Assembly (NCBI GenBank): GCA_007130695.1
Contig: SLRZ01000066.1
Span: forward strand, 1 to 54,754
DNA: 54,754 nt
Direction of reading: 5' to 3'
DNA from: Nitriliruptoraceae bacterium
GTDB lineage: Bacteria > Actinomycetota > Nitriliruptoria > Nitriliruptorales > Nitriliruptoraceae
The notes beneath the pieces were generated by a model. That model saw nothing but the letters and a program-made list of their open reading frames with translations. It searched no databases and was not told where the DNA came from. A program made the position numbers and the translations under genes. Position 1 is the stretch's first letter. Every line of letters starts with the position of its first letter. Below, piece after piece: positions 8,331-16,798 of this stretch.

Positions 8331-8570
8331 ATGCGCAGCACACCGTCCTTGCCGGTGGCGTTCGCGCCACTGCACGATGAGCTGGTCCTGGAGGCCGGCA
8401 TCACCCTCCGTGACGCGCTCGTACGCCTCGAGGAGGCCCGAACGCGAGCCGGCGGACCCCGGGACGTGAACTCCGCCCGCCGCAAGGCCCTGGCGTTGGT
8501 GGCCGACGCGCAGGAACTGCTGCACCGTGCAGAACTGGCCGCTGTGGACGTGCACGGAGCTCCGAGATGA
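8331..8570 (+). CDS. small hypothetical protein (79 aa)
   Basis: ATG 8331 is preceded by GGGAGAGAG at a good ribosome-binding distance. The product has an alpha-helical middle (LRDALVRLEEARTRAG) and a second helix (SARRKALALVADAQELLHRAEL). No family is recognised and there is no membrane segment. Its TGA overlaps the ATG of the next gene (ATGA), so the two are translated together. The combination of ribosome-binding site, overlap and codon pattern supports a real gene. Confidence 0.6.
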   Translation: MRSTPSLPVAFAPLHDELVLEAGITLRDALVRLEEARTRAGGPRDVNSARRKALALVADAQELLHRAELAAVDVHGAPR

Positions 8571-8830
8571 ACGCGCCGCTGACCACGACCCCCGACCCTT
8601 CGGTCGCCCCGGATTGGGTGGCGGTGTTCGCGCTGGGTCTGGCCTACTCGCAGCGCCCGGAGCACGAACTGGTCTGCGAGCTGCGCGAGGTCACGGTGAA
8701 CCAACCGTGGCTGCTGGGGGAGGCGCGACAGCAGCTCGCCAGCCGTGCCGTCGCCGAGCCCGCCATCTGCCGCCAGGCGGTGAGGCTGCTGTCCCGTGCC
8801 GAGGCCTCGACGTCGCCGGCCTGTTGCTGA
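8567..8830 (+). CDS. small hypothetical protein (87 aa)
   Basis: Starts at ATG 8567, overlapping the previous stop by four bases, with CGGAG just upstream. The product contains DWVAVFALGLAYSQRPEHELVCELREV and ends in a cysteine-rich tail (SPACC). It looks helical and soluble; no family is recognised. It ends 55 bases before the convergent end of the HAD-ATPase gene. Confidence 0.55.
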   Translation: MNAPLTTTPDPSVAPDWVAVFALGLAYSQRPEHELVCELREVTVNQPWLLGEARQQLASRAVAEPAICRQAVRLLSRAEASTSPACC

Positions 8831-8885
8831 CGCCCGACACCGCCACACGGCCTCCGCTGGCCGGTCGCGGTCACGTGTCGTGCGG

Positions 8886-10622
8886 TCAAAGCGGGGGTGG
8901 GGGGCTCTCCTCGAGGTAGCGGTGCTCGATCGCGTCGCGGATGGCGTCGCGGACCTCTTCCACACTGCGGTCGTCGAACTGCAGGCTGCGTTCGGCCACG
9001 GCGATGTGCTGGGCGAGTTCGAGGTCCTGGAGCACGGCCCGGATCCAGCTCGAGAAGTCGTGGTGGCGGGCGTGGCGCTCGATCCACTCTGCGGGACATC
9101 CGCCGAGGTGACGGTGGAACTCGCGGAGGTTGGCCGCCACCCGACCGTGGGCGTGGGGCTCGAAGTAGAAGCGGTACGAGGGCGGCAGTTCACTCTCGAT
9201 GTACTTGTGCCAGTGCCGCACGTGGCTGCTGCTCCTGGGGCCCACGGTGAAGTCCGTCGGCGGTCCGTCGCGTCGGACGAGCAGCGCTCGGCCTCGAGGA
9301 CTGCCGGTGAGCGGGGCGGTGAGGCGGTGCTCGGGCCAGCCGGTCTGCTCGGCGACGAACGTCGTGGCCGACGCGCTGCCGTCGCCGCCCCCAGCGGAGA
9401 GTACGAACAGGTCCAGTTCGTCCCGCACCATCGTCGGCAGGGCGTCGGGCCGGTAGGTGCTCAGGCAGAGTCCCGACATCTGGTCGGCCAGACCACGCCA
9501 GGGGTGCGGGTCGACGAGCAGGCTGTGCGCCTCCTCGAGGACGAGCCAGTGGGGCAGGCCGGTCACCGCCCGCTGGGCGAGCACGCTGGGCATCACCTCG
9601 GCGAGATATGCCTGCTGGGCGAGCTCATCGTGTTGCGACAGGTCCACGACCACGCTGCCGAACCGGTGGCGCAGCAGCGCGGTGAGCTCCTGTGCCGTCG
9701 GCAGGCGCTGGGTTCCCCCGACGGCGAGGATGCCGCGCCGGTCACCCAGGCTGTGATGGTCACCCTCCCGGTCGAGCACCAGCACGCTGTAGTCCAGCCG
9801 GACGAGCTGTTCGACCAGCAGGCCGGCCAGATAGGACTTGCCCGAACAGCTGCCCCCGGTGAGCAGCAGGTTCTGCTGCGAGGCGGGTACGCGCACGGGG
9901 TTGCGGTCGGCGTCGTGCCCCAGCTGCAGCTGCCAGTGTCGCGGTGGCAGCCGTCGGGTGCCGGCCATCACCGGGCCGGTGAGCAGCTCGATGATCCCGG
10001 CACCGTCGGGCTGGTCGAGCACGAGATCGGCGCGCTGCTTGAGCGCTGGCACGGCGTTGGCCACCGCGGCACCCAACTCGCAGCTGGCCAACAGCTGGTG
10101 GTCGTTCTCCGCATCGCCCACTCCCAGGGTGCTGTGCCGTGAGATGCCGAGGTTTCCCAGGGCCCGGACCAGTCCGCTGCCCTTGGTCACCCCCGAGGGC
10201 AGCACCATCAACGCCCCGCGGTTGCGAACCACCTGCCCGTCGATACCCAGACGCATGAGCTCGTCGAACACCGTCGCCGCATGGCGGGAGTCGCACGCCA
10301 GCAGTACCCGGCCCTGCTGCACCGTGATCTCGCGCTGGGCCAGCACCTGGCCCAGGGTCGGGTCCACGGGCGCGGCCAGGTTGCGCACCCCGTCGGCATC
10401 GGCGAGCACCGCACCGTTCTCCGCGACGATCGCGTCGAACTCCTGGTCGACCCCCGGAAAGACCGTCCGCAGCTCCGAGAGGATCCGGCCGGTCACCAGC
10501 ACCACCACCCGGCCACCCACGCGTGCAGCCCGGAGCGCATCGAGCACGGCCATGTCCGGCACGTCGTTGTGGGTCAACGTCCCGTCATAATCGACGGCGA
10601 CCGCCTGCACGTTCCAGCTCAT
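8886..10622 (-). CDS. HAD-IIB phosphatase fused to HerA/DUF87-like ATPase
   Basis: 578 residues from ATG 10622. Residues 1-225 are a Cof-type (HAD-IIB) phosphatase: nucleophile motif DYDGT (11-15), VLVTGR (41-46), Lys147 in VTKGSG, and GVGDAEND (167-174). Residues 240-480 are a HerA/VirB4-like P-loop ATPase: Walker A GGSCSGKS (256-263), Walker B VLVLDREGD and the EEAH motif at 363-366. The C-terminal 100 residues are a His- and Trp-rich helical region of unknown function. The first half would hydrolyse a phosphate ester, perhaps of a sugar; the second should be a ring-forming ATPase. All catalytic residues are present in both halves. It follows the PEP synthase gene on the same strand, after a hairpin. 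Its biological role is not known to me. Confidence 0.85.
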   Translation of the reverse strand: MSWNVQAVAVDYDGTLTHNDVPDMAVLDALRAARVGGRVVVLVTGRILSELRTVFPGVDQEFDAIVAENGAVLADADGVRNLAAPVDPTLGQVLAQREITVQQGRVLLACDSRHAATVFDELMRLGIDGQVVRNRGALMVLPSGVTKGSGLVRALGNLGISRHSTLGVGDAENDHQLLASCELGAAVANAVPALKQRADLVLDQPDGAGIIELLTGPVMAGTRRLPPRHWQLQLGHDADRNPVRVPASQQNLLLTGGSCSGKSYLAGLLVEQLVRLDYSVLVLDREGDHHSLGDRRGILAVGGTQRLPTAQELTALLRHRFGSVVVDLSQHDELAQQAYLAEVMPSVLAQRAVTGLPHWLVLEEAHSLLVDPHPWRGLADQMSGLCLSTYRPDALPTMVRDELDLFVLSAGGGDGSASATTFVAEQTGWPEHRLTAPLTGSPRGRALLVRRDGPPTDFTVGPRSSSHVRHWHKYIESELPPSYRFYFEPHAHGRVAANLREFHRHLGGCPAEWIERHARHHDFSSWIRAVLQDLELAQHIAVAERSLQFDDRSVEEVRDAIRDAIEHRYLEESPPPPL

Positions 10623-10690
10623 GGCTCCGCCTGTGCGGTTGTCACGGACTCGATCATCGCGGGCACCACCTGGCAGCACCAGAGGCGTGT

Positions 10691-10707
10691 GGCCCCTCCA
10701 GGGGGCC
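10691..10707 (-). terminator. hairpin after PEP synthase gene
   Basis: GGCCCC and GGGGCC form a 6-bp stem with a 5-base loop 12 bases beyond the ppsA stop. It may end ppsA transcription or attenuate read-through into the HAD-ATPase gene. Confidence 0.5.
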
Positions 10708-10718
10708 GGTGGCGCGCG

Positions 10719-13112
10719 TCACCGGGTGGCGTCGAGCTCCCGTTCCACCTCGGCGATGCGAGGGATCACGGTGGCGATGCTGTCGGGGTTGAGTGACATC
10801 GAATCGATGCCGTGGCGGACCAGGAACGCGGCGAACTCCGGGTGGTCGCTGGGGCCCTGCCCGCAGATACCCACCGGGGTGTCGTGTCGATGCGCCTTGT
10901 CCAGCAGTTCCACGATGCGGCGCGTGACGGCCTCGTTGCGCTCGTCGAACAGCTCGGCGAGCCGCCCGGAGTCGCGGTCGATGCCGAGTTCGAGTTGGGT
11001 GAGGTCGTTGCTGCCGATGGAGAAGCCGTCGAAACGCTGGGCGAACTCCTCGGCCATCGTGATGTTCGAGGGCACCTCGGCCATCATGTAGATCTCGAGC
11101 CCGGCCTCGCCGCGAGCGAGCCCGTTCTCGGCCATCACCTCGAGCACCCGGTCGGCTTCCCAGACGGTGCGTACGAAGGGGATCATCAGCTTGATGTTGG
11201 TCAGGCCGATCTCCTCCCGGGCCTTCTTCATCGCCCGGCACTCCAGCGCGAAGCCGTCGCGGTAGTGCTCGCTGTAGTAGCGCGAGGCGCCCCGGAACCC
11301 GATCATCGGGTTGTCCTCCTCGGGTTCGAAGGTGCGCCCGCCGAGCAGGTCGGCGTATTCGTTGGTCTTGAAGTCCGACATGCGCACGATCACCGGATCC
11401 GGATATCGGGAGGCGGCGATGCGCGCCACACCGCGCGCCAGGCGGTTGACGAAGTAGTCGGTCCGGTCGGCGTAACCGGCGGTCAGCTTGTCGATGCGAC
11501 GGCGTGCCTCGAGATCGTCGACCTCGTCGTAGCGGGTCAGTGCGAGCGGGTGCACGCCGACGTGGCTGTTGATGATGAACTCGATCCGTGCGAGCCCGAT
11601 TCCCTGCGCCGGTAGCCGCCACCAGCGGAACGCCGCGGCCGGACTGGCCAGGTTCATCATGATGCGTGTGCGGGTGGTCGGGAGGCTGGAGAGGTCGACC
11701 TCGTCACGCTCGAAGGTGAGTACGCCCGGGTAGACGTACCCGCGGTCGCCCTCGGCGCAGGAGACGGTCACCACCTCGCCTTCGCGTAGCACCCGGGTGG
11801 CGTCGCTGGTGCCCACGAGCGCCGGCACTCCGAGTTCGCGGCTGACGATGGCCGCGTGGGCGGTGCGCCCACCGTGGTCGGTGACGATCGCCGCGGCGCG
11901 CTTCATGATCGGCACCCAGTCCGGGTCGGTCATGCCGGTGACCAGCACGCCACCGTCGGTGAACCGGTGTCCGTCCGCCGCGCTCTCCAGGCGCACGACG
12001 GGGCCCGAGGCGATCGCGTCGCCGATCGCCAGCCCGTCGACCAGGGGCTCACCCGATTCGGTGAGCCGGTAGGTGGACAGCACGCCGGCGTCGGCGCGTG
12101 ACTGGACGGTTTCCGGGCGGGCCTGGACGATGAACAGCTCGCCCGTGTGCCCGTCCTTGGCCCACTCGATGTCCATGGGCACGCCGTAGTGGTCCTCGAT
12201 GGTCACGCACCACCGGGCGAGCGTGAGGATCTCGTCGTCGTCGAGGACGAAGCTGGAGCGCTCCTCGGCGCTCGTGGACAGGCTGATGGTGCCCTGCCCG
12301 GCTTCGTCGTAGACGATCTTGACCTCCTTTGCGCCGCGCTGTTTGGTGACGATCGGTCGCAGCGTCGTGTCGGTCAGCAGGGGCTTGAACACGACGTAGG
12401 TGTCGGGATCGACCTCGCCGGCGACCACGGACTCGCCGAGCCCCCAGGCGCCATCGATCACCAGCACCTGGTCGAACCCGGTCTCGGTGTCGATGGTGAA
12501 GGCCACGCCGGCACCGGCGAGGTCCGAACGGACCATCCGCTGCACTCCGGCCGACAGGGCGATCTCGAGGTGGCCGAAGCCCTGCTCCTCGCGGTAGATG
12601 ATGGCCCGGTCGGTGAACAGCGACGCGAAGCAACGCTGTACGGCGGCGACGACCTCGTCCGCACCGGAGACGTTGAGGAAGCTGGCCTGCTGGCCCGCGA
12701 AGCTCGCGTCGGGCAGGTCCTCCGCGGTGGCGCTCGAGCGCACGGCGACGTCGACGTCGTCCCGTCCGACGCGTTCGCTGAGCCCGGCGTAGGTCGTGCG
12801 CACGGCCTCGGCGAGGTCGTCAGGCATCGTGGCGGCCTCGAAGGCCTCCCGGATCCTCGGCCCCACCTCGTGGACGCGTCGGCCATCGTGCAGTTCGTCG
12901 ATGTGGTGTCGGACGACCTCCGCGAGCCCGTTGGCCTCCACGAAGCGGCGGTAGGCGTCGGCGGTCGTCGCGAACCCCTCGGGCACGGCGATGCCCTTGG
13001 CTCCGAGCCGCTGGATCATCTCCCCGAGGGACGCGTTCTTGCCGCCCAGCGTGGGCACGTCGTCCCGGTCGGCGTCCTCGAGCCACCGGACGAGCTCTAC
13101 CTGCATCTCCAT
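10719..13112 (-). CDS. ppsA: phosphoenolpyruvate synthase
   Basis: 797 residues, the usual length for PpsA, from ATG 13112 with GAGGA seven bases upstream. The N-terminal ATP-binding domain begins LGGKNASLGEM and includes VAVRSSATAEDLPDASFAGQQ; the mobile phosphohistidine domain has TDHGGRTAHAAIVSRELGVPAL with the catalytic His; the C-terminal PEP/pyruvate TIM barrel has GSNDLTQLELGIDRDS and the terminal GICGQGPSD. It converts pyruvate plus ATP to PEP, AMP and phosphate for gluconeogenesis. The phosphohistidine motif has Ala where many homologues have Cys (GGRTAHAA), a common variant. It is divergent from the cupin gene across a region with a central 23-bp dyad. Confidence 0.95.
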   Translation of the reverse strand: MEMQVELVRWLEDADRDDVPTLGGKNASLGEMIQRLGAKGIAVPEGFATTADAYRRFVEANGLAEVVRHHIDELHDGRRVHEVGPRIREAFEAATMPDDLAEAVRTTYAGLSERVGRDDVDVAVRSSATAEDLPDASFAGQQASFLNVSGADEVVAAVQRCFASLFTDRAIIYREEQGFGHLEIALSAGVQRMVRSDLAGAGVAFTIDTETGFDQVLVIDGAWGLGESVVAGEVDPDTYVVFKPLLTDTTLRPIVTKQRGAKEVKIVYDEAGQGTISLSTSAEERSSFVLDDDEILTLARWCVTIEDHYGVPMDIEWAKDGHTGELFIVQARPETVQSRADAGVLSTYRLTESGEPLVDGLAIGDAIASGPVVRLESAADGHRFTDGGVLVTGMTDPDWVPIMKRAAAIVTDHGGRTAHAAIVSRELGVPALVGTSDATRVLREGEVVTVSCAEGDRGYVYPGVLTFERDEVDLSSLPTTRTRIMMNLASPAAAFRWWRLPAQGIGLARIEFIINSHVGVHPLALTRYDEVDDLEARRRIDKLTAGYADRTDYFVNRLARGVARIAASRYPDPVIVRMSDFKTNEYADLLGGRTFEPEEDNPMIGFRGASRYYSEHYRDGFALECRAMKKAREEIGLTNIKLMIPFVRTVWEADRVLEVMAENGLARGEAGLEIYMMAEVPSNITMAEEFAQRFDGFSIGSNDLTQLELGIDRDSGRLAELFDERNEAVTRRIVELLDKAHRHDTPVGICGQGPSDHPEFAAFLVRHGIDSMSLNPDSIATVIPRIAEVERELDATR

Positions 13113-13210
13113 GGGGCATTCCTCGTGTCCGGGGCGCGACGATCGTGCCCGACCCTCCCAGGCTCCTCGACCCGACCGGGGCGGGCAACGGTCATCAGAC
13201 CCCTCTGGCA

Positions 13211-13233
13211 CCGACAACCGGCCCGGTCGTCGG
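13211..13233. promoter_or_regulatory. 23-bp dyad midway between ppsA and cupin genes
   Basis: CCGAC-a-ACCGG-c-CCGGT-c-GTCGG is an inverted repeat with ten of eleven arm positions paired around 13222. It lies 110 and 116 bases from the two divergent start codons, so it may be a shared operator. Confidence 0.45.
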
Positions 13234-13337
13234 TCAGGACATCGGTGACCACTGACCCTGGCCCCCGGCGCACGCCTCGCGCATGCTCGTACCACGACGG
13301 CGATCCGGCACGAGCGTGCTGGACGAAAGGAGCGGTC

Positions 13338-13727
13338 ATGGCGACCCGACTGGAAAATCGACCCGGCGCCTTCGGCGGCGAGGACCGCAGCGTCCTGCTC
13401 GACGCCGAAGCCATCGCCGGCCTGCCCCGCCGGACGCAGTCGCCCGGTGTGACCACGGCCATGCTGTGGCGCCGCGCTGACTCACACGCTGGCGTGCTGT
13501 GGCTGGAGCCCGGTGCCAGACTCGGCGCACACACCCACCGTCGGCACGTCCACCATGTCTGGGTCGTCGAGGGCGAGATGCACTGCCTGGGTCGCGACCT
13601 CGGCCCTGGCTCCTACGTCTACGTCCCACTGGGCATCGAGCACGACTCGCTGGCCGGACCCGACGGTGCCGCGTTCTTCTACCTCTACCACGACGTCCGG
13701 GAGGAGCCGCCCGTCACGCCCGTCTGA
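13338..13727 (+). CDS. small cupin-domain protein
   Basis: 129 residues from ATG 13338, with AAAGGAG eight bases upstream. The cupin core has the metal-binding motif GARLGAHTHRRHVHHVWVVEGEM and a second motif GSYVYVPLGIEHD, like the C-terminal cupin of ChrR-type anti-sigma factors and acetylacetone-cleaving-like cupins. The His/Glu ligand set is complete, so a bound metal is expected. It lacks the N-terminal zinc-binding anti-sigma domain of ChrR, so it may be a stand-alone sensor or dioxygenase. It is followed after 38 bases by the GerW-family gene, probably in one transcript. Confidence 0.8.
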   Translation: MATRLENRPGAFGGEDRSVLLDAEAIAGLPRRTQSPGVTTAMLWRRADSHAGVLWLEPGARLGAHTHRRHVHHVWVVEGEMHCLGRDLGPGSYVYVPLGIEHDSLAGPDGAAFFYLYHDVREEPPVTPV

Positions 13728-13765
13728 AGAGAGGCCAAACGCCAACGTGACGGAGGAGACCCTTC

Positions 13766-14113
13766 ATGGACGTGGAACAACTGATCGCCAGCGCCCGTGA
13801 CACACTCACGGTCAAGAGGGTCTTCGGCGACCCCTATGAGCGCAACGGCGTCACCGTGCTCCCCGTCGCCAAGGTCCAGGGCGGGGGAGTAGGCGGTCAG
13901 GGCGACCCCGCAGAGGGCCAGGGATCCGGCGGCGGCGGTGGGCTCGCCGCCCGCCCGGCCGGGGTGTACGTGCTCACCGGCGAGCAGGTGCGCTGGCAGC
14001 CGGCCGTCGACGTGACCCGCATCGTCGTCGGTGCCCAGGTCGTCGCCGTGGTGGCGTTGCTCACCTGGCGCAGCGTGGCCAAGGCGTGGTTGAAGTCCCG
14101 ACCGCAGCCGTAG
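13766..14113 (+). CDS. GerW (YtfJ)-family protein with C-terminal membrane helix
   Basis: 115 residues from ATG 13766, behind CGGAGGAGA. The pattern VFGDPYERNGVTVLPVAKVQGGGVGG, a glycine-rich linker, then PAGVYVLTGEQVRWQPAVDVTRI matches the GerW family; a hydrophobic helix (VVGAQVVAVVALLTW) follows near the C-terminus. In Bacillus the homologue YtfJ is a spore germination protein, but the family is widespread in non-sporulating actinobacteria, where its role is unclear. It shares a strand and short gap with the cupin gene and converges on the hybrid kinase gene. Confidence 0.85.
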   Translation: MDVEQLIASARDTLTVKRVFGDPYERNGVTVLPVAKVQGGGVGGQGDPAEGQGSGGGGGLAARPAGVYVLTGEQVRWQPAVDVTRIVVGAQVVAVVALLTWRSVAKAWLKSRPQP

Positions 14114-14137
14114 CAAGCTCGGACAGGGCCTTCGCCA

Positions 14138-14152
14138 CGACCGGTGTGGTCG
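14138..14152. terminator. weak hairpin between convergent genes
   Basis: CGACC-GGTGT-GGTCG, a 5-bp stem, lies between the GerW-family and hybrid-kinase stops. It is weak. Confidence 0.3.
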
Positions 14153-14181
14153 GGTCGGAGGGTGGCGGCCGGGGTGCCCTC

Positions 14182-16614
14182 CTACTCGTCCGCATCGACC
14201 TCTGGAAGGGTGAAGCGCAACTCGGCGCCTTGCTCCCGGGTCGGCTCGACCCAGATGTGGCCCCCGTGTCGAGCCAGGAGATTGCGGCACCCGAAGAGCC
14301 CCACCCCGGTGCCGGGTCGCTCGTTCTTGGTCGTGTCGCTGCCACGGTCGCCCTCGGCGAAGATGCGCTCCCGGTCCGCGTCGGCGATCCCGAGCCCGTT
14401 GTCGGCGACGGCGATCTCGCACTCACCGTTCCGGTGACGCGCCCGGATGCTGATCCGGGGAGGCCGGTCCGGCGCCCGGTAGTGGATCGCGTTCTCGATC
14501 AGGTTGACGAGCACGCTGCTGAGCTCACCGGCGCCCATGGCGACCTCAGGGAGCGGGCCGTCGACCTCGACCCGCGCCCCGTGCTCCCTCAGTGGTTCGG
14601 CCAGCACCGCGGTGGCGACGTCCACCGCCTTGGCGAGCGAGCAGGTCGGACCGCTCACGTCGGTCAGGTCGGCGAGCACGTCGTCCACCTGACCGGCGAG
14701 GCGGGTCCCGGTGGCCACCAGACGTTGCAGCAGCTGGTCCCGGTCCTCCTGGCTCAGCAGGTCGTGCTTGTTGAGCAGTGTGTCGGCGAAGCCGATGAGG
14801 GAGGTGATCGGTGTCTTGAGGTCGTGGGCCACCTGGTGGGCGTAGCGCTCGAGCGCGGCGTTCGTGCGTTCGAGTTCGCGGCTGAGCCGAACCGGCTGGA
14901 GGAGGTTCTCGATACGTGCACGAAGCTCGGCGACCGAGAACGGCTTGATCAGGTAGTCGGACGCGCCCCCTGCCAGCAGCTCCTCTCGCAGGGCCTGGTC
15001 CTCTCGCGCGGTCACGACGAGCACCGGGATGCTGGCGAAGGTGCCGTCGGCCTGGAGTCGACGGACCAGTTCGTCGCCGCTCATGCCCGGCATCATGACA
15101 TCGGTGACGATCAGGTCGACGTCCGGCCCGCTCTTGAGGAGTTGCAGGGCCTCGGACCCATTTCTCGCGGTCGACAGCCGGTAGTCCGCGGCCAGCTGCT
15201 GGCGGAGGAAGTCGAGGAGGTCGGTGTTGTCCTCCACCACGAGCACGTGGTCGACGCTCGCGGCTGGGCGTGGGTCCCTGCTCGGCTCAAGCCGCACCTC
15301 AGCCGACCGGTCGTCCAACCGCCGGGAGGCCGCGAGGGTGCTCGCGGCGGCGGTCGCGGGACGCTGGTGGGAGTCGTGAGGGTCGTCAGCCGTCTGGGCC
15401 CGGCGGAGTGGGAGCCGCACCTCGAACCTGGCGCCGCCCTCGGGGGCCTGGTCGACCCGGACCGCCCCGTTGAGCAACTCGACCAGCTGCCGCACGATCG
15501 CCAGCCCGAGCCCGGTGCCCTCATGTCCTCGTGAGGCGACGCGGTCCAACTGGTGAAAGGGGTCGAAGATGCGGTCCCGTTCCTGTTCGGGAACGCCGGG
15601 TCCGTCGTCGCGTACCTCGATGACCACGTCTTCGTCGGTCGCCACCCGCACCACGACCACACCGCCCTCCGAAGCGAAGCGGCAGGCGTTGGCGACGAGG
15701 TTGACCAGTACCGTCTCGACGTGCTCCGGGTCGGTGACCACGGGCAGCGTTTCCGGGACGTCCACGTGGAGACCCGCCCCACGCTCGGCCGCCAGGGAGG
15801 TGAAGTTGCCGGCCACCCACCGGGCGATCTCCGCGAGGTCCGTCGGTCGCGGCTCGACCGGCACCCCGCTGCCCTCGAGTGCCGCCACCTGGAGCAGGTC
15901 GTTGACCTTGGCCAACAGCACCCGTGCGTTGTCCCCGACCCGGCTGGCTTCTTCGCGCAACGGACCGGGCTCGAGCTGTTGCTCCAGTGCCTTCGCGCGG
16001 CCCAGTATCAGCGTCAGGGGCGTGCGGAGCTCATGGCTGACGTTCGCGAACATCTGGTCCTTGGCCTGTCGGGCCCGCTGCTTCTCCTCGATGTCGCGGC
16101 CTTCGAGGACCAGGAAGGCAACCCGCCCGTGTGAGTCGTGGACCGGCCGGGCCGAGAAGTCGATCGCGACCGTTGCGGTCCCGTGGGCGCCGGCGTAGAC
16201 ATCCATGTCGTAACGGACGAGGTCCCCCGACGCGACCGCCTGCTGGATGGCGTCCTGCAGGCCGCGCTGCGTCTCCCCGGACACGGTGAACCAGTGCGCC
16301 TCCCACACCGGTCTGCCGATGACGTCGCGGCGCTCGATACCCCCGCCGTCCAGTGCGGTCTGGTTGGCCTCCAGCAACGTGCCGTCGAGATCGGCGAGGC
16401 CGGTGAACTGGAACATGTGGTTGAGGATCACCCGGGCCTTGAGGCCACGGACCTCGTCGTTGCTGTCCGCATCATCCGCCGAATCGATCAGATCCCGCAG
16501 GAGATCGATCTCCTCGGCCGCGACGGCGCGCGCCTCGGAGGAGGAGGAATACGGGTGCAATCTGATCACCTCATCATGGCTGTCCCTGGCCCCCCTGTCT
16601 CGAGGTTGCCACAT
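14182..16614 (-). CDS. hybrid histidine kinase with kinase-receiver-kinase layout
   Basis: About 810 residues from ATG 16614; no start has a clear ribosome-binding site, and ATG 16698 or GTG 16569 remain possible. Order: helical N-terminus, PAS domain (FTGLADLDGTLLEANQTAL), HisKA with SHELRTPLT, HATPase with DDGPGVP and GTGLGLAIV, a receiver domain with DLIVTDVMMPG and the LIKPFS lysine, then a second HisKA with AHDLKTPIT and a second HATPase with DNGLGIA and GTGVGLFGC. No transmembrane segment is visible, so it is cytoplasmic. Having the receiver between two complete kinase modules is unusual: one module may feed the other or the receiver may gate the second. No separate response regulator gene lies beside it. 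Confidence 0.9.
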   Translation of the reverse strand: MWQPRDRGARDSHDEVIRLHPYSSSSEARAVAAEEIDLLRDLIDSADDADSNDEVRGLKARVILNHMFQFTGLADLDGTLLEANQTALDGGGIERRDVIGRPVWEAHWFTVSGETQRGLQDAIQQAVASGDLVRYDMDVYAGAHGTATVAIDFSARPVHDSHGRVAFLVLEGRDIEEKQRARQAKDQMFANVSHELRTPLTLILGRAKALEQQLEPGPLREEASRVGDNARVLLAKVNDLLQVAALEGSGVPVEPRPTDLAEIARWVAGNFTSLAAERGAGLHVDVPETLPVVTDPEHVETVLVNLVANACRFASEGGVVVVRVATDEDVVIEVRDDGPGVPEQERDRIFDPFHQLDRVASRGHEGTGLGLAIVRQLVELLNGAVRVDQAPEGGARFEVRLPLRRAQTADDPHDSHQRPATAAASTLAASRRLDDRSAEVRLEPSRDPRPAASVDHVLVVEDNTDLLDFLRQQLAADYRLSTARNGSEALQLLKSGPDVDLIVTDVMMPGMSGDELVRRLQADGTFASIPVLVVTAREDQALREELLAGGASDYLIKPFSVAELRARIENLLQPVRLSRELERTNAALERYAHQVAHDLKTPITSLIGFADTLLNKHDLLSQEDRDQLLQRLVATGTRLAGQVDDVLADLTDVSGPTCSLAKAVDVATAVLAEPLREHGARVEVDGPLPEVAMGAGELSSVLVNLIENAIHYRAPDRPPRISIRARHRNGECEIAVADNGLGIADADRERIFAEGDRGSDTTKNERPGTGVGLFGCRNLLARHGGHIWVEPTREQGAELRFTLPEVDADE

Positions 16615-16762
16615 CGACGGCGTCTTCGCGGCCGTCGGTCCGTGACAGTGAGCGGGGCGTAGCGGGGAGCCTTTGACGGTGCCAGAGCAGCCGATCACGG
16701 CCGACGTCTCCGACTGCCGCAGGGGGTAGGCGTGAGGTCCCCATGGGTTTCTCGACCAGCGT

Positions 16763-16787
16763 CCCGCCTTCTTGAGAAGGAAGCGGG
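16763..16787 (-). terminator. hairpin after the GGDEF-EAL gene
   Basis: CCCGCCTTCTT and AAGGAAGCGGG pair at nine of eleven positions around a 3-base loop, 12 bases beyond the GGDEF-EAL stop. It would separate that operon from the kinase-receiver-kinase gene. Confidence 0.55.
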
Positions 16788-16798
16788 CAGAACGGGTC

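Noticed and set aside
13766-14113. Evidence for sporulation from the GerW-family gene
   Set aside because: GerW-family proteins are widespread in non-sporulating actinobacteria; no other sporulation gene is in the window.
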